From positions 1 to 36,278 of the forward strand of contig LRSR01014152.1 in the NCBI GenBank assembly GCA_001579985.1: a stretch of DNA of 36,278 nt, given 5' to 3'. The notes below the pieces were generated by a model. The model worked only from the letters and a program-made list of their open reading frames with translations, was not told the DNA's origin and made no database searches. Made by a program: the position numbers and the translations under genes. The stretch is from Hypsibius dujardini. Lineage: Eukaryota; Tardigrada; Eutardigrada; Parachela; Hypsibiidae. Positions 11,160-21,441 of the stretch are shown one piece after another. Every line of letters begins with the position of its first letter. Within the stretch, counting starts at the first letter, position 1.

Positions 11160-12194
11160 ATGATGCATACTGGCATCAAGTTCCTCTACCTATCGGCCAT
11201 CATTATGCTCTGCCTGCTGATTGTTGAACATCAATCTCATCCACGTAATTATTTTCGCAATGGTTATTTTACCCCCCCCCCCGTTTTGGGGCCCAATAGA
11301 ACTCCGGCTATTTTAACCTCTCTGAATACATTACTAGGAGCTCAATAGCACCCCAGCTATTTTACCTCTCCCAAGGGCCCAATAAAAGCCTGGCTATTTT
11401 ACCCCTATCTGTATACATTCTAGGGGCTCAAATCGCACCCCTGCTATTTTACCCTTCCCATGTCGTCCGTCCATCCGTCAGTCTGTCAGTTGTCCATCCG
11501 TCCGTAGTCCGTTGTCCGACTTTCCGTCCTTCGATCGTCCGTTGACCGTCCGTCCGTTGACCGTCTGTCCGTTAATCGTCCGTTCGTTGACCGTCCGTTG
11601 ACCGTCCGTCCGTTGTCGGACAGATGGTCGAACAACGGGCAACGGCTGAACGGATAGCGGATAGTGGATCAACGATCAACGAACGGAGGGAAAGACGAAA
11701 GGAAGACGGACGGACCGACGACGGAAAGACAGACAATGAACGAACAGATAACGGACGGACAGACGGACGAACGGACAGCATGGGAGGGGTCCAATAGAGA
11801 GAGCGCTATTTTGCCCCTAGTCATGTATTCAGGAAGGGGTAAAATAGCCGGGGTGCAATTGGTCCCGAAAAATACAAGTGAGGGATAAAATAGATGTATC
11901 CAATTATTTTTAACTATCAGTAAAAAAACATTCGATGAAAAAATATCAGTCAGCAACTCCTCCCTTCACATATCTGGATATGTTGCTCCTCTGAAAATCA
12001 AAAACGCAAACAAATATATCTGTAACAAAAAATTTTTTTTTTGCTTTCCAGTGTCGGATCCTTGCATCTGGGGAGGTGACGAGCTGTGCGATTACGCGTG
12101 CGACCTACAGGGCTCACTGGGTGGCGACTGCGTGGACCCTTTCACTTGTATCTGCACAGAATATGGCCCACCACCGCCGCCGTGGTTGTTTTAA
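11160..12194 (+). CDS. Defensin-like secreted peptide with six cysteines (2 exons, 75 aa)
   Basis: Exon 1 (11160-11244) encodes a signal peptide with hydrophobic core LYLSAIIMLCLLIV. A GTAATT donor leaves phase 1. Exon 2 (12052-12194, acceptor TTTCCAG) encodes the mature peptide. Its spacing C-x7-C-x3-C-x9-C-x5-C-x-C contains the CxxxC ... CxC signature of CS-alpha-beta peptides (invertebrate defensins and relatives), with Gly-Gly-Asp before the fourth Cys. The tail GPPPPPWLF is unusual for the family. The core is acidic rather than cationic, so an antimicrobial role is not assured. AATAAA at 12308 is about 115 bp after the stop. A paralog with the same intron phase and tail type follows at 12775. 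The assignment rests on cysteine spacing and secretion; no close homolog was compared. Confidence 0.72.
11262..11895. repeat. Fold-back repeat with CCGTCC-rich core in defensin-like gene intron
   Basis: Fills most of the 807-bp intron. The left side carries about four copies of a ~60-bp module ending in GGCTATTTTACCCC. The right side carries the inverse module (GGGGTAAAATAGCCGGGG). Between them are imperfect CCGTCC/GTTGACC repeats (about 11464-11613), followed by inverse GGACGG/GACGAAC repeats (about 11640-11780). The whole is a large imperfect palindrome centred near 11620. Non-coding. Confidence 0.7.
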
Positions 12195-12307
12195 ATGAAA
12201 ACCTATGTAAAACTGCGGGGTATTATGACGCTTGAAAAGGTTTAGTTCAGTGCGCGCATACAATTGGGTATTGCTCGTTTAATGAAGTCACCCAGCACAG
12301 GCAAACA

Positions 12308-12313
12308 AATAAA
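12308..12313 (+). promoter_or_regulatory. Polyadenylation signal, first defensin-like gene
   Basis: AATAAA about 115 bp downstream of the stop codon at 12194. Confidence 0.45.
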
Positions 12314-12774
12314 GTCAACGTTAAAGCAACGAAAAAATGGTGGCGCCCAATTCACAATGTTCTGTCAACGTGTGTCTAGAACAAATGAAATTTACTTGGG
12401 AAAGATGATGAGATTAGTCGTGACACTCGCACTGAAAACAGGATACAGGGCGTGCACAAAAAGCAAAAATATTTGCCGGATTGGAATGTCACACTGTTTC
12501 CGGCGCGCAAAAGGCGATCGTGCTTCCCCTGATTACATCAGTGCGTCTTGGGACCGGAAGGTTGATCCACGGAGAATTAACTGCCGGGACCCTTACGCGT
12601 TTAATGTTCCATCTGTTTTGAGGCGATTGGAAATAGGCTCGGGGAACGGCGGATGAGCCATGGAATAAAGGGATGCTCAGTTAACGAATTATCTAATAAC
12701 ATTCGTCCTTTTACCCCGCGCTGCAATCTTCAAGACTGCCTTCATCCTCACTCGTGCTACAGTACAAATTAAAA

Positions 12775-14591
12775 ATGGATATCAAATTACCCTGCCTGTT
12801 GGTAACGACGATCGCTCTTCCCACGGTCGGATTACACGCTCAGCCAGGTATAGTCTAACAAGGGAATTTCACCGCTCTCGAATGTGAAATCTTTCACATC
12901 CGTTAACTTTGTAGTGTGTTTTTACATTACATGATGCTGTTTCTATCGAGAAAAAAAAACGTTTGGAAACAATTTTCTAAAAACAAAAACGTACTACGTG
13001 GTAGTACATAGATGGCGCTGCCAATGTTACTGCATACCGCGGCAGTTGATTGCTACATTGCTACATTGATTGCTACACGTGCCGGTGTTACTACTAACTG
13101 TATAGTCCATGTCAACGACAGAAACGAACCAGTAACGACTAGAACCGAATAAATCAATCAACTGACACGGCTTAAGGTAACATTAACAGCGCCATCTAAG
13201 TACCACCACTTAGTACATTTTTTTTAGAAAATTGTTTCCACACGTTTTTTTTTAGCTGGTCAGTACTGTAGCAATATCAGCATACTGGGACTCCGCTCAT
13301 ATTCTGAAATCAACTTTTATTGACACCATCCCATCTAAATTTTCATTGGGAAATGATGGGTGCTAGTCCAATATTGTTCGGATATTAGGGGGCGGAGCTA
13401 TGTGCAGTTGTTGAAGGGAGGACTGGAAGTGTTAGCGCGGCTTGGATGATTGGTTTATATCCCCGCCCTCTATGTCCAGAACAATATTTCGCTTATGCCA
13501 ATCGATTACAAACTGAATTGTAGAAGAGTTGGTACGAAGAAAATGTTATTCAACACAAAACGGAGTCCTTCTATAGTGAAATTGCTACTGTCTATCGTTA
13601 GACTAGAAAATGGGGTGACTGCGAATAGATCTGATTTCTAGTACAATAGCGAGGGTGCGGTCGTCAACGTTTGCCATCATTCAACGAAATGTCTCAGAAA
13701 AGTTTTCATGAACGAGTTTGAACAAGTTATCAGCCGGAGCTGTCAAGGAAAATCAATCAGTGAATTTCGGAAATTCGCTGATTGCATTTGCTTGAGCAAT
13801 AAAGCAGCTGTCAAGGATCGAAAAAAAACAGGCCAATCAGAATTCTCTCTTTGCTGCCCATGCGGCCCATGTCCACTTGCCCACTGATACCTTTTTTACG
13901 CCCTTTTTTGAAAGACTTTTTTACACATTTTATTGGCGACCGCACTGTCGCTAATATGCAGTGCAACTACAATCAGTACGAGGTAAAGGCCGTTAACTAG
14001 GCCGTTTTAGAAATCGTAACTTAACCATGCCGGTTTTTTTCAAAGTTGATTTCCCGGTGCTGCAGTGGTGCCATGCCATAGCAGATGGCTTGAAAACACT
14101 CAGAAAAATTCTCTGACCCGTTTTAATTCGTTCCTAAGCCTCACGGTTCAAATTTGGGTCCAAAAAACGAAGGGGAAGAAGTGTTCAAGCAGTCCGGTAG
14201 AGGCGCCAATTCGGTTCCATCTCCCTGGGTTGACTTCACAAAAACGACTTATGTGCCACCTGCTGGCCTGCCGGCCTGGTTAAGTTACGATTTCTAAAAC
14301 GGCCTCGTTAACGGCCTTTACCTCGTAATGATTGTTAGTCGTTCCGTATACTGACCGCATTGTGCTAGCGATTGTTCCTGTGGTTTCTGCTCTTGATGTT
14401 TTAAGGGCGCAACTTCAGTCTGTATGTCTTCAGTGTCCAACCCTTGTATCGTGAGTGGTGATCCGTTGGACGATGCTGCCTGCGTGCTCCAGGGCGCCAT
14501 CGGAGGAGTCTGCGTGAAGCCTTATTTCAATTGCGTCTGTAGAGAGCTCGGACCGCCACCACTACCACCACTACCACCACCACTACCGTAA
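12775..14591 (+). CDS. Defensin-like secreted peptide, five-cysteine paralog (2 exons, 76 aa)
   Basis: Exon 1 (12775-12847) encodes a signal peptide (MDIKLPCLLVTTIALP) and ends in phase 1 before GTATAG. Exon 2 starts at 14434 after TCTTCAG and ends at 14591. The mature region aligns along its length with the 11160-12194 peptide: N/DPCI at the start, LQG..GG before a Cys, then CVC, then a proline-rich tail (GPPPLPPLPPP). The position of the second Cys, first of the CxxxC pair, is Asp (LDDAAC), leaving five cysteines. In CS-alpha-beta folds that Cys normally pairs with the fifth, which would therefore be free here. AATAAA at 14674 lies about 83 bp after the stop. The 1.6-kb intron holds two MITEs. 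The frame is intact, so this is treated as a gene, not a pseudogene. Confidence 0.7.
12951..13253. mobile_element. MITE with ~85-bp terminal inverted repeats
   Basis: 303 bp in the intron of the second defensin-like gene. Left arm AAAAAAAAACGTTTGGAAAC through ATAGATGGCGCTG is repeated inverted at the right (CAGCGCCATCTAAGTACC through GTTTCCACACGT and a T-run), with few mismatches. The interior of about 140 bp is non-coding. A target-site duplication is not evident. Confidence 0.8.
13979..14325. mobile_element. TA-flanked MITE, 347 bp
   Basis: Left terminus CGAGGTAAAGGCCGTTAACT continuing through TTTTAGAAATCGTAACTTAACCA is repeated inverted at the right end, a TIR of about 55 bp with roughly two mismatches. 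TA stands immediately outside both ends (13977-13978 and 14326-14327), as for Tc1/mariner-mobilised elements. Located about 110 bp before exon 2 of the second defensin-like gene. Confidence 0.85.
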
Positions 14592-14673
14592 CTTTAATGT
14601 CACACGGAAATCTAACAAAAAACAACCTGGTTCCCTAATGTGTGTAAGCATTGGCGCGTGTAATTTTTGCTTA

Positions 14674-14679
14674 AATAAA
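14674..14679 (+). promoter_or_regulatory. Polyadenylation signal, second defensin-like gene
   Basis: AATAAA 83 bp after the stop codon at 14591. Confidence 0.55.
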
Positions 14680-15185
14680 AGTGACCCAATGTGGCGCCTT
14701 ACGTTTTAACAGGAACTGTTTTTGAATTTGGACTGATAGTATTAATTCAACCTTAGGAAATTGGTTCTTCTCAATTTGAAACAACAGTCGAAAAACAATT
14801 CTCGGCTACAAAGTCCGGTTCTTGGTTTGTTGATGACCAACGTTCCGATGATTCATTTCGATGCGTTTGTTCGAATATTTCCCTAAGGGCGCACCAAAAA
14901 TTAAATAAAAAGTGGACGCCACGGTAAAACATGAACTTAATGTCCTTACCATACCTCATCACCGCCTACCGACAAGAACCCAAACGGATTTTAATTTAAT
15001 CTTTTAATTAATTAATTATCTTTTTTTCGGCGGCCACATCCACTTGCACTAAAATCCATGTATGCTACATCCGGTTGCGAGTGGATTTGACTTGGGCAAG
15101 TTTTTTTTTATTACTGTATTGTGATAATTTTAAGGGCCGTTTTTTGGCCCTACCAGTAATTTACGACTACCGGGTTAGCCTGTGT
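14680..15185. other. Intergenic, no gene seen
   Basis: AT-rich spacer between convergent genes. Nothing recognisable. Confidence 0.5.
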
Positions 15186-15356
15186 TCAGTGTTCTTTTGG
15201 CGGACTAAAAACATACTTCTTCCATTTTTGAATCTTCACCCGCGGAATCTTTTCGCTTAGCGCAAACTGGTTGACAGACAGACCAGACTCGTGAAATCGC
15301 TCAACTGTGCATTGCTTCTCGGCTTCAGAATATTGTTTTGTAGATATTTTCACCAT
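15186..15356 (-). pseudogene. Transposase-like helix-turn-helix fragment
   Basis: From Met at 15356 the frame reads a single helix-turn-helix of the type found at the N-terminus of several transposases and centromere-binding-protein-like proteins: YSEAEKQCTVERFHESGLSV, then FALSEKIPRVKIQKWKK. The frame ends soon after, and no catalytic domain follows on either strand. Just upstream (about 15376-15440) is a short direct repeat containing ATCAACAGGAGCCGTTGCC twice. Interpreted as a relic of a DNA transposon. Confidence 0.4.
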
Positions 15357-15631
15357 TTTTACAATCACCGTTGGAATCAATCAACAATCAACAGGAGCCG
15401 TTGCCCTACTCAATCAACCATCAACAGGAGCCGTTGCCTACTCAATCAACAACAATCGACATGGTTTTGGCTGAACGGAACTGAATCCGTGACGTCACAC
15501 ACAGTCTTGTGCGGGGGGAGGCAGGGCCAAACTGGCCCTTAGAATCGCGACAATACAGTACCTCAATCCGAGCTTTGGGCACCATTATCAGCAATACCGA
15601 AACGACACCAGTGTTCTTAACCATTCTTGTC

Positions 15632-15637
15632 TTTATT
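15632..15637 (-). promoter_or_regulatory. Polyadenylation signal, PARP2-like gene
   Basis: AATAAA on the minus strand, 95 bp after the proposed stop at 15732. It supports the position of the last exon. Confidence 0.5.
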
Positions 15638-15731
15638 TATCCCCATGATACGGCTGGCAATTGATACGGAATTAGGAGAAGAGTGGTAGTAGGCAAATAT
15701 GACAAGGGGAAATAGAAAAAGGATGACAGAC

Positions 15732-18700
15732 TCAGACGTCAGTGAATTTATCTATAGCGTTAGCACAAAACTTCAGTGAGAGAAAGATGGCGGAAAACAA
15801 CAACGCAACTCCTACAAGCCGGAGTGCCAAAGGACGACCGAAAAACTTAACAAGATGGCTAATCCGCCCGCTGCCGTAATCACTCAATAACGACTTGATC
15901 GCTTGTAGTTGAATTTCACCTTCACCAGGTACCTTAACCGAACCTAAGACAAATTCAACGGGAACATAAAATACTTTAAGGCACTGACTTCTGAAAAGCG
16001 TCACATGTATTGAGCGTGAAACCACTTCTGTTTTGGCAGTGCCTGTCTATCTGACTGTCTGCATGACTGTCTATCTGTCTCTCTGCCTGTCGGGGTCAAT
16101 TACTGATCAGTACTTGTCTGTCTGTCTGCCTGCCAGTTTGTCTGTACGTCTGCCTATCTTAATAACTGAGAGGTCCGTGCCCGGCTGCATGAATGATTGA
16201 TCCGTGCCTGTCTGTCAGTCAGCCAGTCTGTCAGTCTCAGTTACGGATCACTACACGAAGTATGCCAGTCTGGTTGCAAGTTTTTCAGTCTATCCAAATG
16301 TCTGTCGTCTGAATGACCAACAAGTACATGCCTGTCTGTCTGTTTACCTCTCTGCTGCTATGCCTGCCCATCCCTTGGCTTGCTTGCCTAGATGGGTCTG
16401 TTTGCCCTGTTAACCTACAACCACGGCCACGTACCTGATTGACATTGTAGACAATGTACTCATTGTACTGCAGAGTGGCACCGCGCGCCAGCTTCCCGGA
16501 CACATTAACGCACTTCCCCACGGGAATCTTCACTCCGTCTTCCCTGCACGCAAAAGCGAATCGATGAGAACAGATTTTACGGATAGGTTTAGGCAAGTGA
16601 GACTCTCGTACAATGTCGTATGGGTCGAGATGTCAGGCGCGTACATGCCCACACCCTTGGTGCAGTATGTCCCCGGCGGCAGCTTGTCGGCGTCGTAGTT
16701 GGCGTCGAATAGCTCGTTCGGCTGGCCGAGCGCTACCTCGCACAACAGCATCATGCCGATGCTGTCGGAGGACTGAGCGAAGCAGTAGTTGGCGCTCTTG
16801 GTGGACACATCCGCGAAGTAGATTCCCTTTCCTACGGCGAAGTAGATTCCCTTTCTTCTCTTGCCAATAAACATTTATTCAATCAACCAATCAACCAACA
16901 TTAATGCGTCGTACGTAATAATTAAGCTGAATATAATTAAGCTTGGTTAAATAAAGCTACGGATCTACTATTTGCGTTCATATCTGTCTGCCTGTGTGTC
17001 TGACTAGATAGTCTAGTCTGTCAGTTCCTACCGAACATATATCCAGTGGAGGGAGCTTCCGGCGGAGCAATTCGCAGTCCTTGACTGAGGATTCCCACGA
17101 AATTAGACAGCCTGGATCCATGCCAGAGTAACATGCGATTCCCAATGTCCGCCTTGAAGTCGGCGTCCTTGGCTAGCTGGAAGACATCCAGCAGCTCCAG
17201 CGTGTACTCGCTGTGGGTCGGACCGTGGGTCATACTCAGGTACTGCTCAATCAGTTTGAACCGCTCGCCAGTGTGCTCGATCGGCTGGATGTCCATGCGT
17301 AGGGTGCTGTAGTGACGATCGACAGGGTTCTCATCGAAGACCGCCTTGTCGTTTAGCACACGCATGGCCACCTCGATGTCACCCAGCGTTTCCAGCAGCT
17401 CCAGTTCGCGTTTCAGTAGGCCGGGCGTGTTGATGATCATCGGCCGTCTCATGCTGCATACAGGAAAGTGGCACAAATGATTAGGTAAGAAGTCCGTGGA
17501 AGTAATGAAAATTCGAAGAAGTTAGTAAACCAGGCAATCAGACAGTGAAGTGAAAAAGAGACGTCATCTGACAACGCGAGACACGTACAGAACAAAATGC
17601 ACACGCAGCAGTAACGCACCCGAAACTATGCGGAATCCTGGTGTAGTATTCATTAGAAGCCTCGGTGAACTCCCTCGAGCCGGGACTGATTGCGGGCGTG
17701 GCTTCCAGCAGCGCGGCAATCTTCTTCAGAGTGGCATAGCCCAGTTTAACTTGAGACGTGGTCAGCTTGCCTGATAAAAAAAACAGACAATCTTTACAAC
17801 GGCTCGTTATTGGAAACGGAGGAAGCAAAGCGCAGCACTCACCTAAGGGAGCTTTCCGCGCGTCGTAGTTCATCTCCATCACCTGCTGTTCCATCATGCG
17901 GATGTTGAAGATGGTGGACATGAGGCTCTGCACCGGCTTCGACAGCTTCGACTCTGGGATCTTGATTGGCTCCGACGGCCTAGGCGCGACCGCATCCGGT
18001 TCGTCGTCGGCGGTCGCTTCGAAATCCCGCATCACCATGTCGTACTTGCCGGGAACTTTCTCGAAATGCTCCCGCTCGTTCCAGTCGTTGTTAGTCTTGA
18101 CCTTGAATCTGAATGGAAACAGAAAGTACTGAAATGACGCAAACAACCAGAAAACAATGATAGCGTTTAAAGATGCCAGGCAGGCAGGCAAGCAGGCAGG
18201 CAAGCAGGCAGGCAACAATAGACGACGAGCAAACATTCGAACAAATACACACTTGGATTGGAACTGCTTCTTTGCTGTTTCGATGCTGCCACCACACTCC
18301 TCGGTGTTCTTCTGCCCGAGTGCTCCGACGCGACCCCAGCGAGTGTAGACTGAGTACGCCTTCCGCTCGTCGTGCTCCAACAGCTGGATTATGTAGAATT
18401 TATTGTTGTTGGTATCAATGGCCGTCTGATTCAGTGTGACGTCCCACACCACGTCGCCCTCGCAGAGGACGTGGAAGGAGTCGGCCTGCGGACACAGCTC
18501 ATCCACCGGCACTTTGCCCTTCATGACGATTTCCTTCTTAGTCATCAATGCGGCTGGTTCAGGAGCTTCTTCTGCAACACCGAAAACAAGCACCCATGAA
18601 GAGGCCGTGAGTCAAGCCAGACTTAGCAGATTCGCGGACATACCAACAAGGGGCTCTTCCTTCGGTTTCTTCGCAGCGGCCTTCTTCCGCTTCGGTTCTT

Positions 18701-19969
18701 CAGGCTTGTCTGAGTCTGGGGGAGGGACTATAGTTAAACCGAATCAATTGGTTTAAGCAATTGACATGTGGAAATCTCAATTTTCCGTTTCTTAACACTA
18801 AACAGAGTAAACAGACAGTCTTCATGGATCTGAAGGGGAAATTTTGAACTCAAACAGATCAATCAATCAATCAATCACACTCGACTATACTGTACAGCAC
18901 CACGAAAACTTACCGGCGTTCTTCGCTAGCTTTCGCAATTTCTTTGGTGGCTGAACATCCTCTTCGTCCTCATCAGATTCGACTTTGATTGGAGCAACTA
19001 CAAAAGCAAGTTAACAAGTTTAAATGCTCAAAAGTCATTAAATAAATAAAGCAATTCGATAAAATAGTACTAATGTCGCAGCAAAATATATAAACAGTCA
19101 CGTACCATTTTTCAGAGCTCGTTTCGGACGGCCTGATTCGACCGGTGCGGAGGCGCTGGCAAGGCCCGAAGAATTTCCTACGCAAATGAACAGCTTATTG
19201 TACCGTGGCGGGAGGGGAAAAGAAGCAGGACAGCGTCAAAACAATCCGTCACTCACTCAATCAATCAATCTAGTGGCCAGCACTCATAATAAAGCCGGAA
19301 TGCAAGAAATCAACCGATCAATCAACAACCTTCCACGGTAAAAAGGAGAATGACTGTTTCTGTTCTTAAGTGAATCTCCTTCATCTGCCTAGGAATACGA
19401 ATCTTCCAATAGACAAAAACGGGAAAATCAAATAAAAAATATAAACTTGAAGTAGCAAGATATTTACATTCACGCAACTACAACAAGGACAACCAATCAA
19501 TCAATCGATCAATCCCTGCAGTGCACCCTAAAAACGACGGCAAAACATCATTCAATCAATCGATCAACCACTTGATATAATGTATTTATATATAACACCA
19601 AAATTTAAAAAAACTCCCAGCTCACCTGAAGTGGATGCCTTGCTCTGCGCCGCCTTCCCTTTCTTTCTTTCTTTTGGCTCAGCCGCATTCGCATCGGGAT
19701 CGTCTTTCACATTCACTGCAACAATGTCAATGGAGTCGGCGGCGCAGTTTCGCTTCTTTCCCGGGCGTCCTCGATCGCGAGTAGAAGCCGCACCAGTTTG
19801 CGCCATCTCCTCCGTAACTAATTTTTTTCGATAGAATTCAAATAAATGTTGATTTTTGTAAACAAAAGTAACTCCTTCCGGAATTAGCGGTGTAAGTAAA
19901 GTAATTAAAGCAGCACCGACCGGAATCAGCGTTCGCAGCAGCAGCCTTCCTCCTCGTTTTGGTGTCCAT
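15732..19969 (-). CDS. PARP2: PARP2-like poly(ADP-ribose) polymerase (12 exons, ~735 aa)
   Basis: Nuclear enzyme family that uses NAD+ to ADP-ribosylate proteins at DNA breaks. Exons (minus): 19969-19921, 19817-19626, 19177-19106, 18997-18914, 18715-18644, 18571-18253, 18108-17843, 17770-17620, 17453-17032, 16831-16612, 16543-16435, 15983-15732; all phases agree. Domains: basic Lys/Arg-rich N-terminus (to ~156, with PPKKLRKLAKN), WGR domain (~170-285, TRWGRVGALGQ), regulatory helical domain (~305-430, EKVPGKYDM before it), catalytic domain (~440-660). The H-Y-E triad is present: LLWHGSR (~513), GKGIYFAD (~547), QYNEYIVYN (~644). There are no zinc fingers or BRCT, so it is PARP2-like rather than PARP1-like. 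Uncertain points: the weak GTCGGT donor of exon 1 (the alternative start is Met at 19806 within exon 2), and the last exon, where the family ends shortly after YNEYIVYN...F but this frame adds about 70 residues. Confidence 0.9.
16035..16150. repeat. CTGT/CTGC-rich microsatellite
   Basis: Degenerate CTGT, CTGC and CTAT tetranucleotides in the last intron of the PARP2-like gene; scattered units continue to about 16400. Confidence 0.8.
16813..16854. repeat. 18-bp micro-duplication at a PARP intron/exon border
   Basis: The exon stretch that encodes KGIYFA around the catalytic Tyr (16813-16830) is repeated exactly at 16837-16854, six bases away, just outside the acceptor. The outer copy is in the intron: the only acceptor agreeing with the upstream phase-1 donor is the TAG between the copies. 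Confidence 0.85.
18176..18214. repeat. CAGG/CAAG microsatellite in PARP intron
   Basis: About nine tetranucleotide units of CAGG with CAAG variants, inside the 144-nt intron between exons 6 and 7 of the PARP2-like gene. Close to the end of the segment copied at 26498-26754. Confidence 0.9.
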
Positions 19970-20099
19970 GTTTCCGAGTCGCGCACAAATGTTTAAGATT
20001 AATTCCGGATAGGTGTTAATTCTCCATGGGAAATACTAGTAATCAAAAAGTCCGATTCAGTCATAACAGCGAGCGAACAAGAATGAACGCGTTTATAGC
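19913..20099. repeat. Duplicated PARP upstream module A (copy 1)
   Basis: Covers the proposed first PARP exon (Met at 19969) and 130 bp upstream. Repeated in direct orientation at 20231-20429 with high identity. In the second copy the ATG is ACG and about 13 extra bases disrupt the frame, so only this copy can serve as exon 1. Confidence 0.85.
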
Positions 20100-20229
20100 G
20101 GGACAATGAGAAATCAACTTCGAAGGATTTATTTACGCACTATCCCTGGGTAGTTTTAACGGCACCGTCTGTGTGTACAAGCTGGGAAATGCCTAAAAGA
20201 ATCAATGCGTTTTCATTGGCCGTTGAGAA
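20091..20229. repeat. Upstream module B (copy 1)
   Basis: From GTTTATAGCGGGACAATGAG through TTTTCATTGGCCGTTGAGAA. Recurs in direct orientation at 21442-21581, about 200 bp before the start codon of the first CRTC-like gene. The modules are arranged A-B-A'-spacer-B' between the two divergent genes. Confidence 0.85.
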
Positions 20230-20230
20230 T

Positions 20231-20429
20231 GCACCGACCGGAATCAGCGTCCGCAGCAGCGGCCTTCTTGGGAGGCCTTCCTCCTCGTTTTGGTGTCCGT
20301 GTTTCCGAGTCGCGCACAAATGTTTAAGATTAATTCCGGATAGGTGTTATTCTCCATGGGAAATACTAGTAATCAAAAAGTCCGATTTAGTCATAACAGC
20401 GAGCGAACAAGAATGAACGTGTTTATAGC
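20231..20429. repeat. Duplicated PARP upstream module A (copy 2)
   Basis: Direct copy of 19913-20099 with the start codon mutated and a short insertion (CCTCCCAAGAAGG-like). Non-coding as it stands. Confidence 0.85.
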
Positions 20430-20534
20430 CAAAGAGTATACAGAGAGAGAGTCCGACCATACTGTCATTGAATAGACACACTCACCTCGCAAGTGGAGAA
20501 AATATCAAGCCACCCCGAAATCGGATCACTTCAA

Positions 20535-20983
20535 GGGGGCCTTTCACATATTACGTAATCAAGGGAAGGTGGGTGGGTGGTACCCGAAAAGCTTACGTTT
20601 GATTACGATTTCTTGGGTGGTGTGATCTATGATTACGTGGTGATTACGAAGAGGGGGGGGTGGTCACGAAACCCGAAAATTTCTTCCAATTTTCGTTTAA
20701 ATTTCGCTCTTTATCAAGTACCTCGGGCAAGGGACAAATATTATTCGCCTGGTATTAGTCACAACCAATCGTTTAATGAGGGGTTCTGTCATTGGGCTAA
20801 TTTACCAGCTCCCTCCATATCGACGTTCGGGATTTTTTTTGTACAGGGGGGTGGGTCGACCATTGATTACGTTGTGATTACGATCCAGGGGGTGGGTAGA
20901 GGCTGTGATTACGTCATATTACGAGGGTGAGTGGGTGGGTAAGAAAAGTAGATTTTTTGATTACGTAATGTGTTAAAGGTCCC
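20535..20983. mobile_element. MITE with TTACGTAATCAA terminal inverted repeats
   Basis: About 449 bp. The left end GGGGCCTTTCACATATTACG continues to TAATCAA; the right end, inverted, reads GGGACCTTTAACACATTACG and TAATCAA (27 bp, 3-4 mismatches). The interior carries several GATTACG words in both orientations and GGGTGGG runs. A target-site duplication was not clear. Confidence 0.75.
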
Positions 20984-21441
20984 TTGTCTCGCAATACTAT
21001 CACGGGCACCGCCCACAGAGCTTGCAGTGTACCGACAGACGACGCGCGAAATAGGGCTTCCAGGCAGAAAGAACATTTTTGCTGATCCCCTGTTTCAAAA
21101 CTAAACCTGAGACCATTGAGCAAAAGAAAAAAATGGTTTGTATTTTAATAACATTACTTATTTATTTTTACAGGATTTACTTGGGTGAAACTTTGGTCAC
21201 CAAAGAATCCGTAAGGCCGAAAAAAATTATAAAAGCCGGCACATGTACAATGCTTGTTGACTGCCGTAGCCAATTGGCCCTATTGGCTACATATGGGTGG
21301 AGCTACACTACATTCAATTTTTTCACTAGTCGAACTACCGTAAATAGACTAATGAAAACGCACCACAGCCTAAGTACGGGAGATTCAGCGTGTCTCCTCG
21401 TAGAATATGGTTTGAATTGATTCTGGTATATCCTCTCTTTG
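20984..21441. other. Spacer, no gene seen
   Basis: Between the MITE and module B'. An open frame here (21079-21420) starts without a good context and matches nothing recognised. Confidence 0.45.

Noticed and set aside
12264-12656. 130-codon open frame downstream of the first defensin-like gene
   Set aside because: No recognisable domain, weak start, begins across the probable 3' untranslated region and polyadenylation signal of that gene.
18109-18252. Continuous long PARP frame through the Pro-Ala-Cys-Leu repeat
   Set aside because: Consensus splice sites and alignment to the PARP2 family place this in an intron; retention kept only as a finding.
20577-20930. 117-codon open frame inside the TTACGTAATCAA element
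   Set aside because: Made of GATTACG and GGGTGG repeats of the MITE interior.
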